Positions 9,340 through 19,497 are shown, counted from the first letter of the stretch. The stretch is DNA of 20,000 nucleotides from Cristatella mucedo (GCA_009760855.2 WPIO01000108.1:617501-637500), one strand, 5' to 3'. Notes: generated by a model not told the origin, from the sequence alone. Numbers and translations are program-made.

Positions 9340-10951
9340 CTCGGAGGTGGTGGCAGACTCGCCGGACGGCCGCAGCTGCCTCGAGGAAGCGGCGGCGGCT
9401 GCGGTCTGCCCGCTGTCTCGTCTTCGACTGCCCGAAACGTCGGCTAAACAGGGCGAGGCATCGATGGCGGCAGCGCCCACGTCGAAGGCCCCTCGAAGTT
9501 CGCTCGGTCGTGTCACCGAAGAGGTGGCAGTGTCACCGAAGCGGTGACGACGACGATGAAAGCGTGCGCCGTCGCTCGCATCCAATGATGGCAGCTTCAG
9601 CTCCTTCTCGGTGCCACCGGACAAAGCGCTCACGCTCGCAGGCGTCTGGCAGTCGGGCTCGCAGGAAGTGCCACCATTTCTGACAGCACCATTTGCCTGC
9701 ACGTAGTTTTCTTCGGGGCTACGGCTGCATCCTGCGGCTTCGTCGTCGTCGACGACGTCCACGTCATCAAATGACAGGCGCATCCTGCACGAGCCACCGC
9801 TCCTGCTGCTGCTGCTGCTGCCCCGGTCTGCAGCAACAGCATCCGGGCTGGTGGCGCTAGCACGCGGTGGCAACGAAGGCTGCGAGAGGTCGCCGCTGAC
9901 GCCACAGCAGACGGCATTGTTTGTGGACGACAGATTCCTCGCGTCTTTTATCCAGGACGAGAACAGCACTTTGGGGCTCTTGGGCGGCACAGCATGGCCT
10001 GCGTGACCCGAAGAGGCCAGCGCCGCTTCCGCCGAAGCCGGCTCCCGGTTCCAGCAGCGGCTTGGATTCTGGCAGAGATTCTGGCAGCTTCTGCTACCCA
10101 CCGGAAACTGCGGTGACGCTGGATGCATGTGCACCGTTTCGCCAACACTGCAGCCAATCAGCTTTAGTTCACTGAGCGACCGCGGCCCGGCTTCGCCGAA
10201 TGCTCCCATCCGCTCGAGAGCCCAGCCGCTCGAGGACGGCGGTGCTCCGCTGCCGCCGCCATTGCCGCAGCGCTGCAGCTGCTGGCAAGGTGACGTCGGC
10301 AACGACGAGGCATTGTCAGCAGACGACAACCTTGAAGACGTCGTGGCGAGTGCACCACAGCCGGACAGCGACAGATCGAACGAGGAGGAGGAGGTGCCGC
10401 TGGCGGCAGCCATCTTGTTGAGACAGCTAAGCGACCGGGGCTGAAGTCGCATCGAGATTCCCCCGCGGTGACTCGACGGTGGCGGCTGATCCTGCTGCAG
10501 CGGCTGAGAGCGACGACCATCAGGCGACCCGGCAGTCACGTGAGCCGAGTGGTCGCATGGCATCAGCGTCTCGGCGGTCTGCTGCAGCTGCGACAGCAGC
10601 TGCACGTGACCGACGGCAGAAGCTGGCGCCGCTTCCGGCGGAAGCAGGCAGCGCCGAGGCAGCTGCTGCTGTCTGCTTCCGGCGACACGGCTTCCGACTG
10701 AAGCGGCTGGCCTTACCGAGCAGGATGTGGAGGAGGAGGATGATGCCGCGGAGCAGCCATGCCTCGGGCAGCCACTGCCGCCTCGACGAGCTTCGGCTGC
10801 GCACAGCTCGGCAGCCGAGAGCTCCGTGCGTGCCAGGCTGGCCAGGCTCACTCGAACCACGTGACGCTTGCCCGCCGCCGCCACGGGGAAGGAGTGACTC
10901 ACAGGCTCGGAGGCGAAAGAGTGACGGAACCATTCGCCGGGTGCCGTCAGC
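9340..10951 (-). CDS. atos: Atos-type large central exon, low complexity
   Basis: 1612 nt: one base then 537 codons, ending in phase 0. Acceptor CTGCTGCTGCAG at 10952 is in phase with the previous exon (CG+G, Arg). Donor GAG|GTACGC lies at 9339. The N-terminal part reads LTAPGEWFRHSFASEPVSHS then FPV and HVVRVSLASLAR, which lines up with the human ATOSA block QWTFSQTPTEHVFPV...KVSVQSLPR directly after ILYRVS. The rest is Ser/Ala/Pro-rich and probably disordered, with an acidic cluster FDDVDVVDDDEAAG and a possible nuclear-type basic stretch FHRRRHRFGD near the C-terminal end. The open frame runs past both splice sites (9199-11127), but the phase and homology evidence argue for splicing at 10951 and 9340. 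An in-frame Met with a good context (AAGATGG, near 10415) could start a shorter isoform. Confidence 0.85.
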
Positions 10952-11045
10952 CTGCAGCAGCAGTGGCAGCGGCGCTGTCGAGGGCACAGGCAGTCGGACT
11001 CGACGACGGAGCTGCGACTTGGTCGAGAAGAAGCGCGCGAGCCAG

Positions 11046-11046
<1 letters not shown>

Positions 11047-11081
<35 letters not shown>
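11047..11081. repeat. Poly-G run of 35 nt
   Basis: An unbroken G homopolymer on the plus strand, so C on the sense strand of the Atos gene. It ends about 95 nt upstream of the acceptor of exon 10951-9340 and lies in the intron. It would translate as polyproline if the intron were retained. It is prone to length change and to sequencing error. Confidence 0.95.
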
Positions 11082-11332
11082 CGCGGCGGCGACCGTTTGC
11101 CAACGCGGCCAAGCATGGCAGCTGCACCGACGAATCGAACGGCGAATCGAGAACGGCAGGGCACGCTGTGGGGCGTAACCGCAGGCTCAGCAGTCACACA
11201 AATATAAACATCAGCAAGACATGGCGTCTCCGCAGCACCCTAGAGAGAGCTTTGCCTCTGTCGCCCGAGCTCACTTTTGGCTTGAGGCCTCTGACGGGGA
11301 ATTTCTGTGAGGCCTGAAGTACTATGAACCTC
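11082..11332. other. Intronic sequence, nothing recognised
   Basis: Part of Atos intron 10952-15080. It moves from GC-rich to mixed composition. No motif, splice-consistent exon or repeat match was recognised. Confidence 0.45.
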
Positions 11333-11379
11333 ATGCAATGATGATGATGCAATGATGATGATGCAATGATGATGATGCA

Positions 11380-11426
<47 letters not shown>

Positions 11427-11427
11427 C
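11333..11427. repeat. (ATG)n trinucleotide array with periodic CA interruptions
   Basis: It starts with a 14-nt unit ATGATGATGCAATG-like pattern repeated about three to four times, then becomes a pure (ATG/GAT)n run. The following GATCACCGTGATC is a short palindrome. Confidence 0.93.
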
Positions 11428-11610
11428 ACCGTGATCATGGTGATGATGATGTACCCTGACGATCTACGAAATCTTCGAAAGAAGCTCCAGCCTCTGTCCT
11501 TCGCCTTGGCATCTAGGATACTCACTCCTTCAATTGCCGGCAGGAGGCTAAGTCAAGCTAGACCCGTCTTTTCGTTCGTTGTTGGCTGACCTAAGCTGGC
11601 TTCCCACCGA

Positions 11611-11632
11611 GCAGCAGCAGCAGCAGCAGCAG
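11611..11632. repeat. (GCA)7 trinucleotide run
   Basis: Perfect GCA repeat of about seven units in intronic sequence, followed by GGCATAC. Confidence 0.93.
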
Positions 11633-11689
11633 GGCATACATCGGCTCCTCCTAGCGATGATTCTCCTACTTCAAAGTAGTGTGGCACGC

Positions 11690-11935
11690 CTTTAGGTCCC
11701 TCTGTACTCATGCTCAGGCCATCACCTATCCGAACTGATTCCCAATCGAACCACCCACTCATCTGACTCAAGTCACTTTTAGCCTCCCTCTTATCATCCT
11801 CTAATCCATAAGAGACCGTGCTTTTATTTTGCCCACTCCCAAAGCCTGGAACTCATTATTTGCCGATGTCATGGCAGTACATCCCAGTTCTTGACATTTT
11901 AAAGAAAAGAAAATTAAAACCCGACTGTTCTTTGC
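11690..11935 (+). mobile_element. Old LINE fragment, C-terminal end of RT ORF
   Basis: The plus-strand text GAGACCGTGCTTTTA...CCCAAAGCCTGGAACTCA at 11812-11853 matches the young LINEs (7468-7509) in the DRAF...PKAWNSLP coding segment. It continues in register to GACATTTTAAAGAAAAG, the counterpart of the CACATTAAAAGG region. It is diverged, with stops, and the upstream limit is fuzzy. The relic keeps an extra T (HFKEKKIKT), which suggests what the ancestral frame was before the shared deletion in the young copies. Confidence 0.7.
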
Positions 11936-12427
<492 letters not shown>

Positions 12428-12447
12428 ATATATATATATATATATAT
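12428..12447. repeat. (TA)n run at the SINE 3' end
   Basis: A run of about ten TA units following AAAAAAAATA; probably the tail microsatellite of the SINE. Confidence 0.9.
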
Positions 12448-12460
12448 CTGGCTCTTTCTC

Positions 12461-12631
12461 TCTTTCTCTGGCTCTCTCTCTGTCTCCCTCTCTCCCCTCC
12501 CCCTCAATCTGAGCAGTGGTGATGATGTAATACAATGTATCTCCGTCTGTAACATTACATTACATCATCACCACTGCTCAGATTATGAGAGGGAGGGGAG
12601 AGAGGGAGACAGAGAGAGAGAGCCAGAGAAA
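12461..12631. repeat. ~171-bp near-perfect inverted repeat (hairpin)
   Basis: The left arm (about 12461-12531) and right arm (about 12559-12631) are reverse complements with only one small mismatch/indel region (CCCCCTCAATC versus the complement of GATTATGAGAGGG). The inner sequence continues pairing through AATGT/ACATT with small symmetric AC bulges, leaving a loop of about 13 nt. The outer half is CT/GA microsatellite; the inner 26 bp, ending GAGCAGTGGTGATGATGTAAT, is unique sequence. No terminal repeat or target duplication of a known MITE was recognised. It could be a fold-back element, a hairpin RNA source or an inverted duplication. Confidence 0.88.
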
Positions 12632-12715
12632 GAGAGAGAGAGAGAGAGAGAGAGCAGGAGAGCGTAAAGAACTCACTGCGATAGACTCTTTGAGTAGGAG
12701 ATATAAAAAACTTTA

Positions 12716-12875
12716 AATACATGATTCATTGATATAGCACTCTACGAAAACTGAATCTGTCCAGGTGCTTTGCATAAGCAGCAGGGCTTGAGCCCATGAA
12801 CTCGGTGGTAAAAGGTATGCACTTTGACCTCGGTCATCAAAGGTGAGCACCATAACCCCTGGGCCAAACCAGGAA
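12716..12875 (-). mobile_element. tRNA-derived SINE, reverse orientation
   Basis: On the minus strand it reads CTGGTTTGGCCCAGGGGTTATGGTGCTCACC (split here as A-box CCCAGGGGTTATGG), then CATGGGCTCAAGCCCTG (B-box), then AAAGCACCTGG-ACAGATTCAGTTTTC-GTAGAGTGCTATATCAATG. The order and wording parallel the SINE at 12285-12427 throughout, including the LINE-like tail, but it is more diverged. It therefore belongs to the same SINE family and is older. Confidence 0.8.
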
Positions 12876-13499
12876 CAAGAAACTAAATAAGGAGTGAAGG
12901 AGAGACTGTTTTCCAATCAATCCTGTGAATGCCTTTGCTTGTGTCCACAAAAAGAGGCAATCACAGGAGAGAGGACACACCAGAGAACTAATTAAAGGAG
13001 TTGAACCAAAGAATGATAGTGAAGACAGAGAGGAGATAATGAGTGGACTGTGAGATAAAGAGGAAAAGTGAGACAACATATAAAACCAGTCGCAAAAATC
13101 CTTTTTTGCTGCATGACCACAGCTGCTGTGGCAGCAACTTAGTTCGGGTAATGAGAGAATTTTCGAGGGCGCATGGCATGCTAAAATTGGTTGCATACTA
13201 AAATTGGATGAAAATATCTTTGACAGCCCGAGAACAAGCGCACGCACGCATGCGTTCTGTTGGTATCAGTATCCACTTAGAGCGATGTCGAACCACATTA
13301 TTCTTTATGACCTCCGGTGTCTAGCCAAGCGATTGAGGTCACAAGCTTCTGCATTGTCTCTTCTGCTGCTCTAGCACATTTCAAGGAGCCTGAACTTTGC
13401 TAAAAAAAAATAGGTCAGCTACAGATGCTCTTATTACCAGAGCGAAGAAGCTGCAACAGCAGATCGGCCACACAGCAATGACTTTATATGACTGAGTGT
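12876..13499. other. Intronic sequence, nothing recognised
   Basis: Minus-strand open frames (12837-13247) give hydrophobic but motif-free translations. No splice-consistent exon or repeat family was identified. Confidence 0.4.
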
Positions 13500-13683
13500 A
13501 GACACAGGGACGCGATGAGAGAAAGAAAGAGATAGAGAGGCAGAGACAGGCACTAAGTAAGAGATAAAGACAGAGAGAGAGACAAGAGAGAGAGAGAGTG
13601 TGTGGGAGAGAGAGAGGGGAGAGAAAGTGGGAGAGAGAGAGAGAGAGTGGGATAGAGAGAGAGAGAGAGAGAGGAGAGAAAGT

Positions 13684-13769
<86 letters not shown>

Positions 13770-13823
13770 GTGGGAGAGAGAGAGAGAGAGAGAGAGAGTG
13801 GGGAGAGAGAGAGGGGGGAGAGA

Positions 13824-13883
<60 letters not shown>

Positions 13884-13909
13884 AAGAGAGAGAGAGTGAG
13901 GCAGGAAGA
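13500..13909. repeat. (GA)n microsatellite with GTGGGA interruptions
   Basis: About 410 nt of GA repeat broken at irregular spacing by GTGGGAGAGA and GGGGAGAG words. The long Ser/Leu (minus) and Arg/Glu (plus) open frames across it are artefacts of the repeat. It is CT-rich on the Atos sense strand. Confidence 0.96.
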
Positions 13910-14480
13910 CACGCGAAACTGGGCAGAAAGAGAAAGCGAATGAGAGTGGATAGAGACAGAGGAGAAGAAGGTGGGACTGGGAGAGTGAGACGGGGGAGAA
14001 GGACAGAGAGGAGTGCACAAGCCTCAGGTGAATAAGCCAATAAGCTGTCGCTCGGCCGATGGGTAATTTGGCCGCCTGCCACTGCCACTGCCACTGCTTC
14101 GGCAGATCAGCCCCCTTACATCGATTGATCTTTAGACTATGACTAATAAATCCGACATCCGGCAGCCATGCACGCCACGGCACGCGGCATTGTATGATGC
14201 AGGTGGTGCTGCTTCTGCGGGGCGACGGGAGATCAGCAGATGGTTGCACGCTCACAGGAAGTTGCCGGAAAATCTCACTCAGGCAATGCACGCAGCCGAT
14301 CCTTAGTGAGGTGGGGGGGGGGAGAGCACAAAATATCCTGCACTACACCTTGCCAGAGCACGAGTCTAATAGGTCGCTAAATTGTATTATACTAGATGTT
14401 TCCTTGAAAATCGTAGAAGGACCAGCAAAAGCCATGCAGGAACATCAGAGCTACTATTGGGAATCTTCAGCTGGGAGCTG
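13910..14480. other. Intronic sequence, nothing recognised
   Basis: Contains a short (GCCACT)3 hexamer run near 14079-14095 and an 8-9-nt G run near 14313. A minus-strand frame is open at 14040-14291 but has no family motif and is not needed to keep exon phase. Confidence 0.4.
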
Positions 14481-14571
14481 AATACATATATTCAAATATA
14501 CTACATATATTTAAATATATATTATATTATATATTTAAATAAATAAATAATTTATTTATTTATTTATAGAT
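14481..14571. repeat. AT-rich palindromic block
   Basis: TATATTTAAATATA-type palindromes followed by AAATAAATAAATAA and its complement TTATTTATTTATTT side by side, which can form a cruciform. Low complexity and no coding. Confidence 0.88.
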
Positions 14572-14611
14572 ACCCTTTTCTCCGGGTTCGCAACATCGCT
14601 GGGCTCTAAAA

Positions 14612-14757
14612 CTGGGCCTAATAGCTCAGGAGGTAAGGTAGGAGGTAAGGTACTCGCCCTAACGACCCGGGCAGGTCGTGGGTTCGAGTGCAGCAGTGGG
14701 CGACTCTTGTTTTGGTAGATAAGCCGATAAGGCTCTTCGGCTGCTACACAAACGAGG
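14612..14757 (+). mobile_element. tRNA-derived SINE with a 12-nt duplication in the head
   Basis: The A-box-like TAGCTCAGGAGGTAAGG and the B-box GGTCGTGGGTTCGAGTGC are well formed. The 12-mer AGGAGGTAAGGT is exactly doubled at 14628-14639 and 14640-14651, lengthening the A-to-B spacing. The tail has AGCCGA...TCGGCT, which can pair, and ends GCTACACAAACG, similar to GCTACACAAATG of the SINE at 12285. The AAGGT-x-CTCGCCC core also matches that SINE, but the tail stem differs, so this may be another subfamily. Confidence 0.72.
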
Positions 14758-15080
14758 CTGTTAAATCAGCCAAGACTGCACCACAGAGTGAAAACCACCT
14801 CGGCAACCAATGCTACATGCGTGGTTGAACCGAGGAACCGGTGCTGAAACCGTTCCTGCTCTCTCTTGCACCAGCCAGCTCGACCAACCCGCAAAAAGCG
14901 TGGCTCGAACCAGATGCAACTGAGATGCTCCACCAATGGGTTAGCAGGAAAGACACGGCTGCTGGAGTCGTGCGGTCACGTGATCGAACCCCTCTCCCCC
15001 TCCAGCAGTTGGCGGCCGGTCGCGCTGGGAGTGACTCACCGGCTCGTGGCTGTGGGAAGTGGGGCCGGCGGCGGACTCAC
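14758..15080. other. Intronic sequence; weak SINE-like words on the minus strand
   Basis: On the minus strand CATTGGTGGAGCATC and GGTTCGAGCC resemble A- and B-boxes, but they lie too close together, and no tail could be defined. The donor GTGAGT of exon 15323-15081 is at 15080-15075. Confidence 0.3.
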
Positions 15081-15323
15081 CGGTAGACGACGTGCCTCGG
15101 TCGCCGACCCTGCGACATCTGCAGCCAGGCGCTCAGCTGGGAGAAGAACAGGTGCGACTTGACGGCCTGCACGAGGTCGGCCAAGCTGCATGTGTGCGCC
15201 GCCTGCGGTGGCTGCTGTGCGCTGCCAACCGAGGCTGCTGCCGCCGATGACGCAGCAGCCGGCTGGACGAAGCCGGCTGCTGTTGCAGCCGCCGTCGACG
15301 ATGACAGCACACACGTGGCGTGG
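15081..15323 (-). CDS. atos: Atos-type exon carrying the FFSQLSAWL motif
   Basis: 243 nt: one base, 80 codons, two bases. Acceptor CGTTGCAG at 15324; donor CCG|GTGAGT at 15080. The first half is Ala/Ser/Gln-rich; the second half reads CSLADLVQAVKSHLFFSQLS then AWLQMSQGRRPRHVVYR. Human ATOSA has KTLLLAVRSFVFFSQLSAWL then SVSHGAIPRNILYR (recalled), a match that identifies the family. The donor falls within the Arg codon of YR, and the next exon resumes L-T-A-P-G-E-W. Phase 2 in and out. A longer open frame on the same strand (15036-15482) in another reading frame is a shadow. Confidence 0.9.
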
Positions 15324-15519
15324 CTGCAACGAGCGACGACCGTGGCTGTTGGCGTTCGCACGCACACTTACAAGGCACGAGCACTTACTAAGGTAAGCGC
15401 AGGGTGACGCGTGTCTTATGGCGCGGGCGATCGAATCTAATGCCTCCCCGCAAGAAGAAAATGAGCCCACACGAGCAGGCACAAGTAATTAGCACTGCTC
15501 GAGGCTTCCGGTGAGAGCT
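15324..15519. other. Intronic sequence between exon 15323-15081 and the minisatellite
   Basis: GC-rich, with no recognised feature apart from the acceptor tract at 15324-15340. Confidence 0.4.
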
Positions 15520-15862
15520 GGAGAGAGAGAGAGAGTGAGGGAGAGAGAGAGGGGAGAAAAAGTGGGGAGAGAGTGGGGGAGAGAGTGGGGCAGAGAGTGG
15601 GGGAGAGAATGGGGGAGAGAGTGGGGGAGAGAGTAGGGGAGAGAGTGGGGGAGAGAGTGGGGGAGAGAGTGGGGGAGAGAGAGGGGGAGACAGAGTGGGG
15701 GAGAGAGAGTGGGGGAGACAGAGAGAGAGAGAGAGTCGGGAGAGAGTGGGGGTGAGAGAGTGGGGGTGAGAGAGTGGGGGTAAGAGAGTGGGGGTAAGAG
15801 AGTGGGGGTGAGGGAGTGGGGAGAGAGAGAGAGAGTGGAGAGAGCGGAGAGAGAGGGAGATA
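15520..15862. repeat. GAGAGTGGGG minisatellite, unit changing from 12 to 14 nt
   Basis: From about 15553 to 15715 a 12-nt unit AGAGAGTGGGGG repeats with few changes. From about 15744 to 15815 the unit becomes 14 nt, TGAGAGAGTGGGGG or TAAGAGAGTGGGGG. GA-rich flanks lie on both sides. The plus strand carries many regularly spaced G4-5 runs. It occupies the 648-nt Atos intron 15324-15971. Confidence 0.93.
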
Positions 15863-15971
15863 GAGCTGAGCTTCAGCTTTCAGAGGGAATCGGGCAGCGG
15901 CAGGCGATGCTGGCACTGGCAGGCGGTGCTATGACGACACGTATTGAGCGGGCACTCTCGAATGCACTCAC

Positions 15972-16357
15972 CCACGTCCTGCCTTAGGCTGAACAGCGAT
16001 GGTCCACTGTTCGAGCAGTAGGTAGCCTACCGAACCGGAAGAGGAGCGCATGCCAGCCTCCTCGTCGACGCAGCGGTGGCACGAGCAAGGATCCATGGCT
16101 TCGCCGGCAGAGCAAGAGGAGGCGAAAGCAGGCAGAAAGCCATCTCCGCCGTCAACTGCAGTCATCACGCGGTCTGCAGAGGCGTGGTGGCGGTGACAGC
16201 GGCAGCTGCCGCCGGCCCGGAGGTGGCCACCAGGTGTGCTGCCGGCATCGTCATCGTCCAGTTCGCAGGCGACGCACAGCAGCGCCTCGATGCACAGCGG
16301 GACACCGTTGCACCACATGGTGGCCATCTCCTTACGATACGCCTGTGCCCTGGAGCA
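15972..16357 (-). CDS. atos: Atos-type exon with the N-terminal conserved LLLE-W segment
   Basis: 386 nt: 128 codons plus two bases. Acceptor TTGTACATTTTTGCAG at 16358 is strong; donor GTGG|GTGAGT is at 15971. The translation begins CSRAQAYRKEMATMWCNGVP and runs on through CIEALLCVACELDDDDAG, then a Cys/His/Ser-rich insert, and ends GYLLLEQWTIAVQPKAGRG. In human ATOSA the counterparts are CRQARRTRSEVTLLW...LPIMVEMMLLPDCC and LLLERWILEPVPR (recalled), in the same order directly before the FFSQLSAWL exon. It needs an earlier exon for the start codon; none was recognised in 16358-20000 on the minus strand. The Cys-rich insert is not in the human protein as I recall it. Confidence 0.87.
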
Positions 16358-16700
16358 CTGCAAAAATGTACAACAAAAAATAAAAAGTGGAGGGAAGTCA
16401 AGGCAGCCGAAGCAGCGGCAGCTGCATGAGGGGGCAACGACAACAGCTGCAGCCACCCGGGAGGAGTGGCTGCCTGCCACTCGCCAGAAGTCGCCACTCG
16501 TCGGCCTCAGTCAGAGGTAGCACCCCAGCACCGCCCTCCCTGGGCCACTTCGACACTGGCTGCACCCCAACGATTGGCAACACGTTCGGCTCCTGCTGCC
16601 TATGCGTGCTGGCCTGGCAGCAGCCATTGCCAGGCTGGAGAGGCGACGGAGAACCCTTTGGCATGCTTTCAGACCCTTTGGCATGCCTCTTTCTCTATGT
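16358..16700. other. Upstream intron of the Atos gene, GC-rich, nothing recognised
   Basis: Open frames occur on both strands (for example plus 16387-16728 and minus 16398-16664), but none has a family motif. A missing N-terminal exon could lie here, but I cannot show it. Confidence 0.4.
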
Positions 16701-16752
16701 CTCTCTCTATCTACATATATTTATATAAATAAATATAAATATATATGCATGA

Positions 16753-16797
<45 letters not shown>

Positions 16798-17080
16798 ATT
16801 AATTAAAGTGAGAAAGTCCATCATGCCACAAGATGGCACACTTCCGGAAAGTGGCAAGGTGGTGGTGCACCGGTTGTCTTCTGTTACGAAACTACTTTGA
16901 CTCAGCTAAGCAAGTCTACAGGCAGTGAGCTGTTCGTATGCATATATATATAATATGTTTATATATAATTATCTATCTATCTATATATATATATATATAT
17001 TAATTATCTAGAACAAGCTTTTTAACTAGTATATATAGCATATAGTATCCATCTATATAGTATATATATATTTTTAACTA

Positions 17081-17119
<39 letters not shown>

Positions 17120-17155
17120 CATGTATGTGTGTATGGGTGTGTGAATGTATATATT
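16701..17155. repeat. AT-rich microsatellite region with (TA)n arrays
   Basis: (TA)n at about 16757-16797, 16984-17000 and 17091-17115, plus CTAT and ATAC/GTAT words. A non-AT island of about 100 nt (16806-16930) has no recognised gene. This is the 5' flank of LINE copy 2. Confidence 0.9.
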
Positions 17156-17587
17156 GACGCTTTCAGCACGGAATTTCGTGCATTGACTGACTCATTGTCT
17201 CTTGTGGCTCATGTGCATGGCCCTACCCACATCAAAGGTCACACACTCGACCAGATTTTCTCATACAACTGCACTTTGTCATCACCAATTATTACCAAAT
17301 CCTGCTTATCTGACCACATGCAAATCTCATTCAATCTACAGTGTGTGCCCACATCCTCCTCTAAAATAACCTGTGAATCGCGAAACCTCAAGACCCTTGA
17401 CATCGATGCTGTCCGTGCGAGAATATCTGCTTCGCCTCTGCTGCTCAGTCCTCCCTCCGATCTGTCATCATTGGTAGATAGCTACAACACGACACTAGCT
17501 GACACGCTCGACGAGTTTGCACCTCTGACAAAGCGCACTGTGCGCCCCACCCAGACGGCCTATGGTTTACCACAGACATTAAACTAG
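17156..17587 (+). pseudogene. LINE copy 2 endonuclease C-terminal remnant
   Basis: Only the last third of the APE-like domain remains: HIKGHTLDQIFS, SDHMQISF, then the linker to RT. It ends at the same TAG after AYGLPQTLN as copy 1. The N-terminal catalytic Glu and the GNFN box are absent. The open frame starts with a Met in the flanking microsatellite and is not a real gene start. Confidence 0.85.
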
Positions 17588-17736
17588 CCAGGTCTATCTA
17601 CTAAACGAAAGCTTGAAAAAGCATACAAAAGATCCGGACTAACTGTCCATCGACAGGCATATGAAGACTACTGTAAGTCGTACCAATCGATCCTAAGGCC
17701 AAGTCTAGCTTCTATAGAAACATTGTTGAATCACAG

Positions 17737-19497
17737 ATGCACAATCCAAAAAAGCTGATGTCAACAATATACCATCTCCTCAACCGTTCCCAGATTAGCT
17801 CCTTACCTGATGATCCTTGTGATGATCTAGCCGATCGCTTCTCTCGATTCTTTGTGCAGAAGATAGACAAGATCAGGGAGTCCATCCCTGCGATGACAAC
17901 CTCCCCACTAGAATGGTGTTCCTCGGTTCCTGGCTGCACCTCAATGTCTGCATTTAAGCAGTTCACTAGTGATCTAGTCCTAAAGTTCGTATCGCAATCA
18001 AAGAAGACAACATGTCCTCTGGACCCTATTCAAACTGTCCTGCTCCTACGTTGCATTGATCTGCTGCTGCCATGCATAACTAACATCATTAATATGTCAT
18101 TAGCCTCAGGTCATGTCCCAGCACCTTTCAAAAAATCTGTAGTCAGGCCTCTTCTCAAGAAAGCAACACTAGACCAAGAGAACGTGAGCAACTACCACCC
18201 AGTCACCCCTCTACCATTCCTATCAAAGACACTCGAACGGGTCTTGGCAGACCAGCTGAACTCATATATCGAAACCTCACACCTTGCTACTAAGTTCCAG
18301 TCTGGCTTTAGAGCTAATCACTCCACAGAGTCAGCATTGCTTCGGGTATACAACGACCTACTTAGGAATGCAGACATGGGTAGAGTGTCTCTACTTGTTT
18401 TGCTTGATCTATCGGCAGCTTTTGACACCATCGATCACAAAGTTCTCCAAGAGTGCCTCTCATCTCGCCTGGACATCACTGGCACTGCTCTGCAGTGGTT
18501 CAGGTCCCATCTCAGTGGGAAACTCCAGAGTATTGAAGTGAATAGACAAAGATCATGTGAAGTACCTCTGAAATATGGAGTACCTCAGGGCTCCGTGCTA
18601 GGTCTGGTTCTTTTCACAGTTTATACTCTGCCTCTTGCTGATGTGATTGCCAAGCACAATCTAGGCTTTCACTTCTATGCGGATGACACTCAGTTGTACC
18701 TTTGCTTTGATCCCTCCCAGCCTTCGAGCACCTCAAATTCTCTAAACTCACTTGCTGCATGCATTGATGACATCCGCACATGGATGGCAGCAAATTTTCT
18801 AAAACTAAACGATGACAAAACTAACTTACTAGTTATGGGCAAACCCAGTGTGATTCACGAAATGGAAAGGCTGTCTCTCAAAATTGGCTCTGCCAGCATA
18901 TCTCCTGTCGAATCAGCTCGAAATCTAGGTGTCATATTCCAAAGCGACCTCTCGTTAGACGACCATATCAGCTCCACAGTCAAATCTGCCTATTTTCAGC
19001 TTCATAACATTGCTAAAACTCGGGCTTGTTTAGATAAAGATACCACGTCTAAGTTGGTCCAAGCATTCGTGACATCTCGTCTCGACTTCTGAAACTCACT
19101 GCTCACTGGCCTACTAGCATGTGCGATCAGGCGATTGCACCTGGTGCAAAACTCTGCAGCTAGGCTTGTCTGTCGTGAGCGTCACAGTTGCCATGCTACT
19201 CCATTTCTCGCCGACCTGCACTGGCTACCAGTCAAGCAACGGATTGACTTCAAGGTTTTGTCGCTCACTTTTAGGTCCCTTCATTCTATGGCTCCAGCCT
19301 ATCTCTCCGACATACTCCCCCATCAGGCCAAGCATCGTACCACCCGCTTTTCGGAATCCAACAGTCTACAAATACCTTGTACAAACCTTAAATCCTTTGG
19401 AGACCGTGCATTTAGTTCGTTTTCTCCCAAAGCCTGGAACTCCCTCCCGACCTGCGTCAGAACATCCCCTGATCTGACCACATTAAAGGGAACTTAA
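17737..19497 (+). pseudogene. LINE copy 2 reverse transcriptase, nearly intact core
   Basis: The open frame 17737-19092 (451 codons) carries the whole RT core: NYHPVTPLPFLSKTLERV, LDLSAAFDTID (Asp at residues 224 and 230), GVPQGSVLG (from 281) and YADD (314-317). A TGA at 19090-19092 replaces the TGC (Cys) of copy 1. The frame continues 19135-19497 with VQNSAARLV, LHWLPVKQRIDFK and KAWNSLP, and ends at the shared frameshift. RT motifs are all conserved, so the polymerase core itself is undamaged, but the protein would lose its C-terminal region and the endonuclease. Confidence 0.92.

Noticed and set aside
10952-11127. Upstream extension of the large Atos open frame through the polyproline stretch
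   Set aside because: The acceptor at 10952 is in phase with the FFSQLSAWL exon, and family similarity begins right there (YR|LTAPGEW), so the polyPro part is intronic.
10479-11207. Plus-strand Arg/Ala-rich frame of 242 codons
   Set aside because: Antisense shadow of a GC-rich coding exon; no motif, and biased composition.
13381-14291. Minus-strand open frames of 237-285 codons
   Set aside because: Most of the length is CT repeat (Ser-Leu). The non-repeat head at 14040-14291 has no motif and is not required by exon phases.
14860-15010. Fourth tRNA-derived SINE on the minus strand
   Set aside because: A- and B-box-like words are too close together and no tail could be delimited.
15553-15815. 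CRISPR-like array
   Set aside because: A tandem minisatellite with no unique spacers, in a eukaryotic intron.
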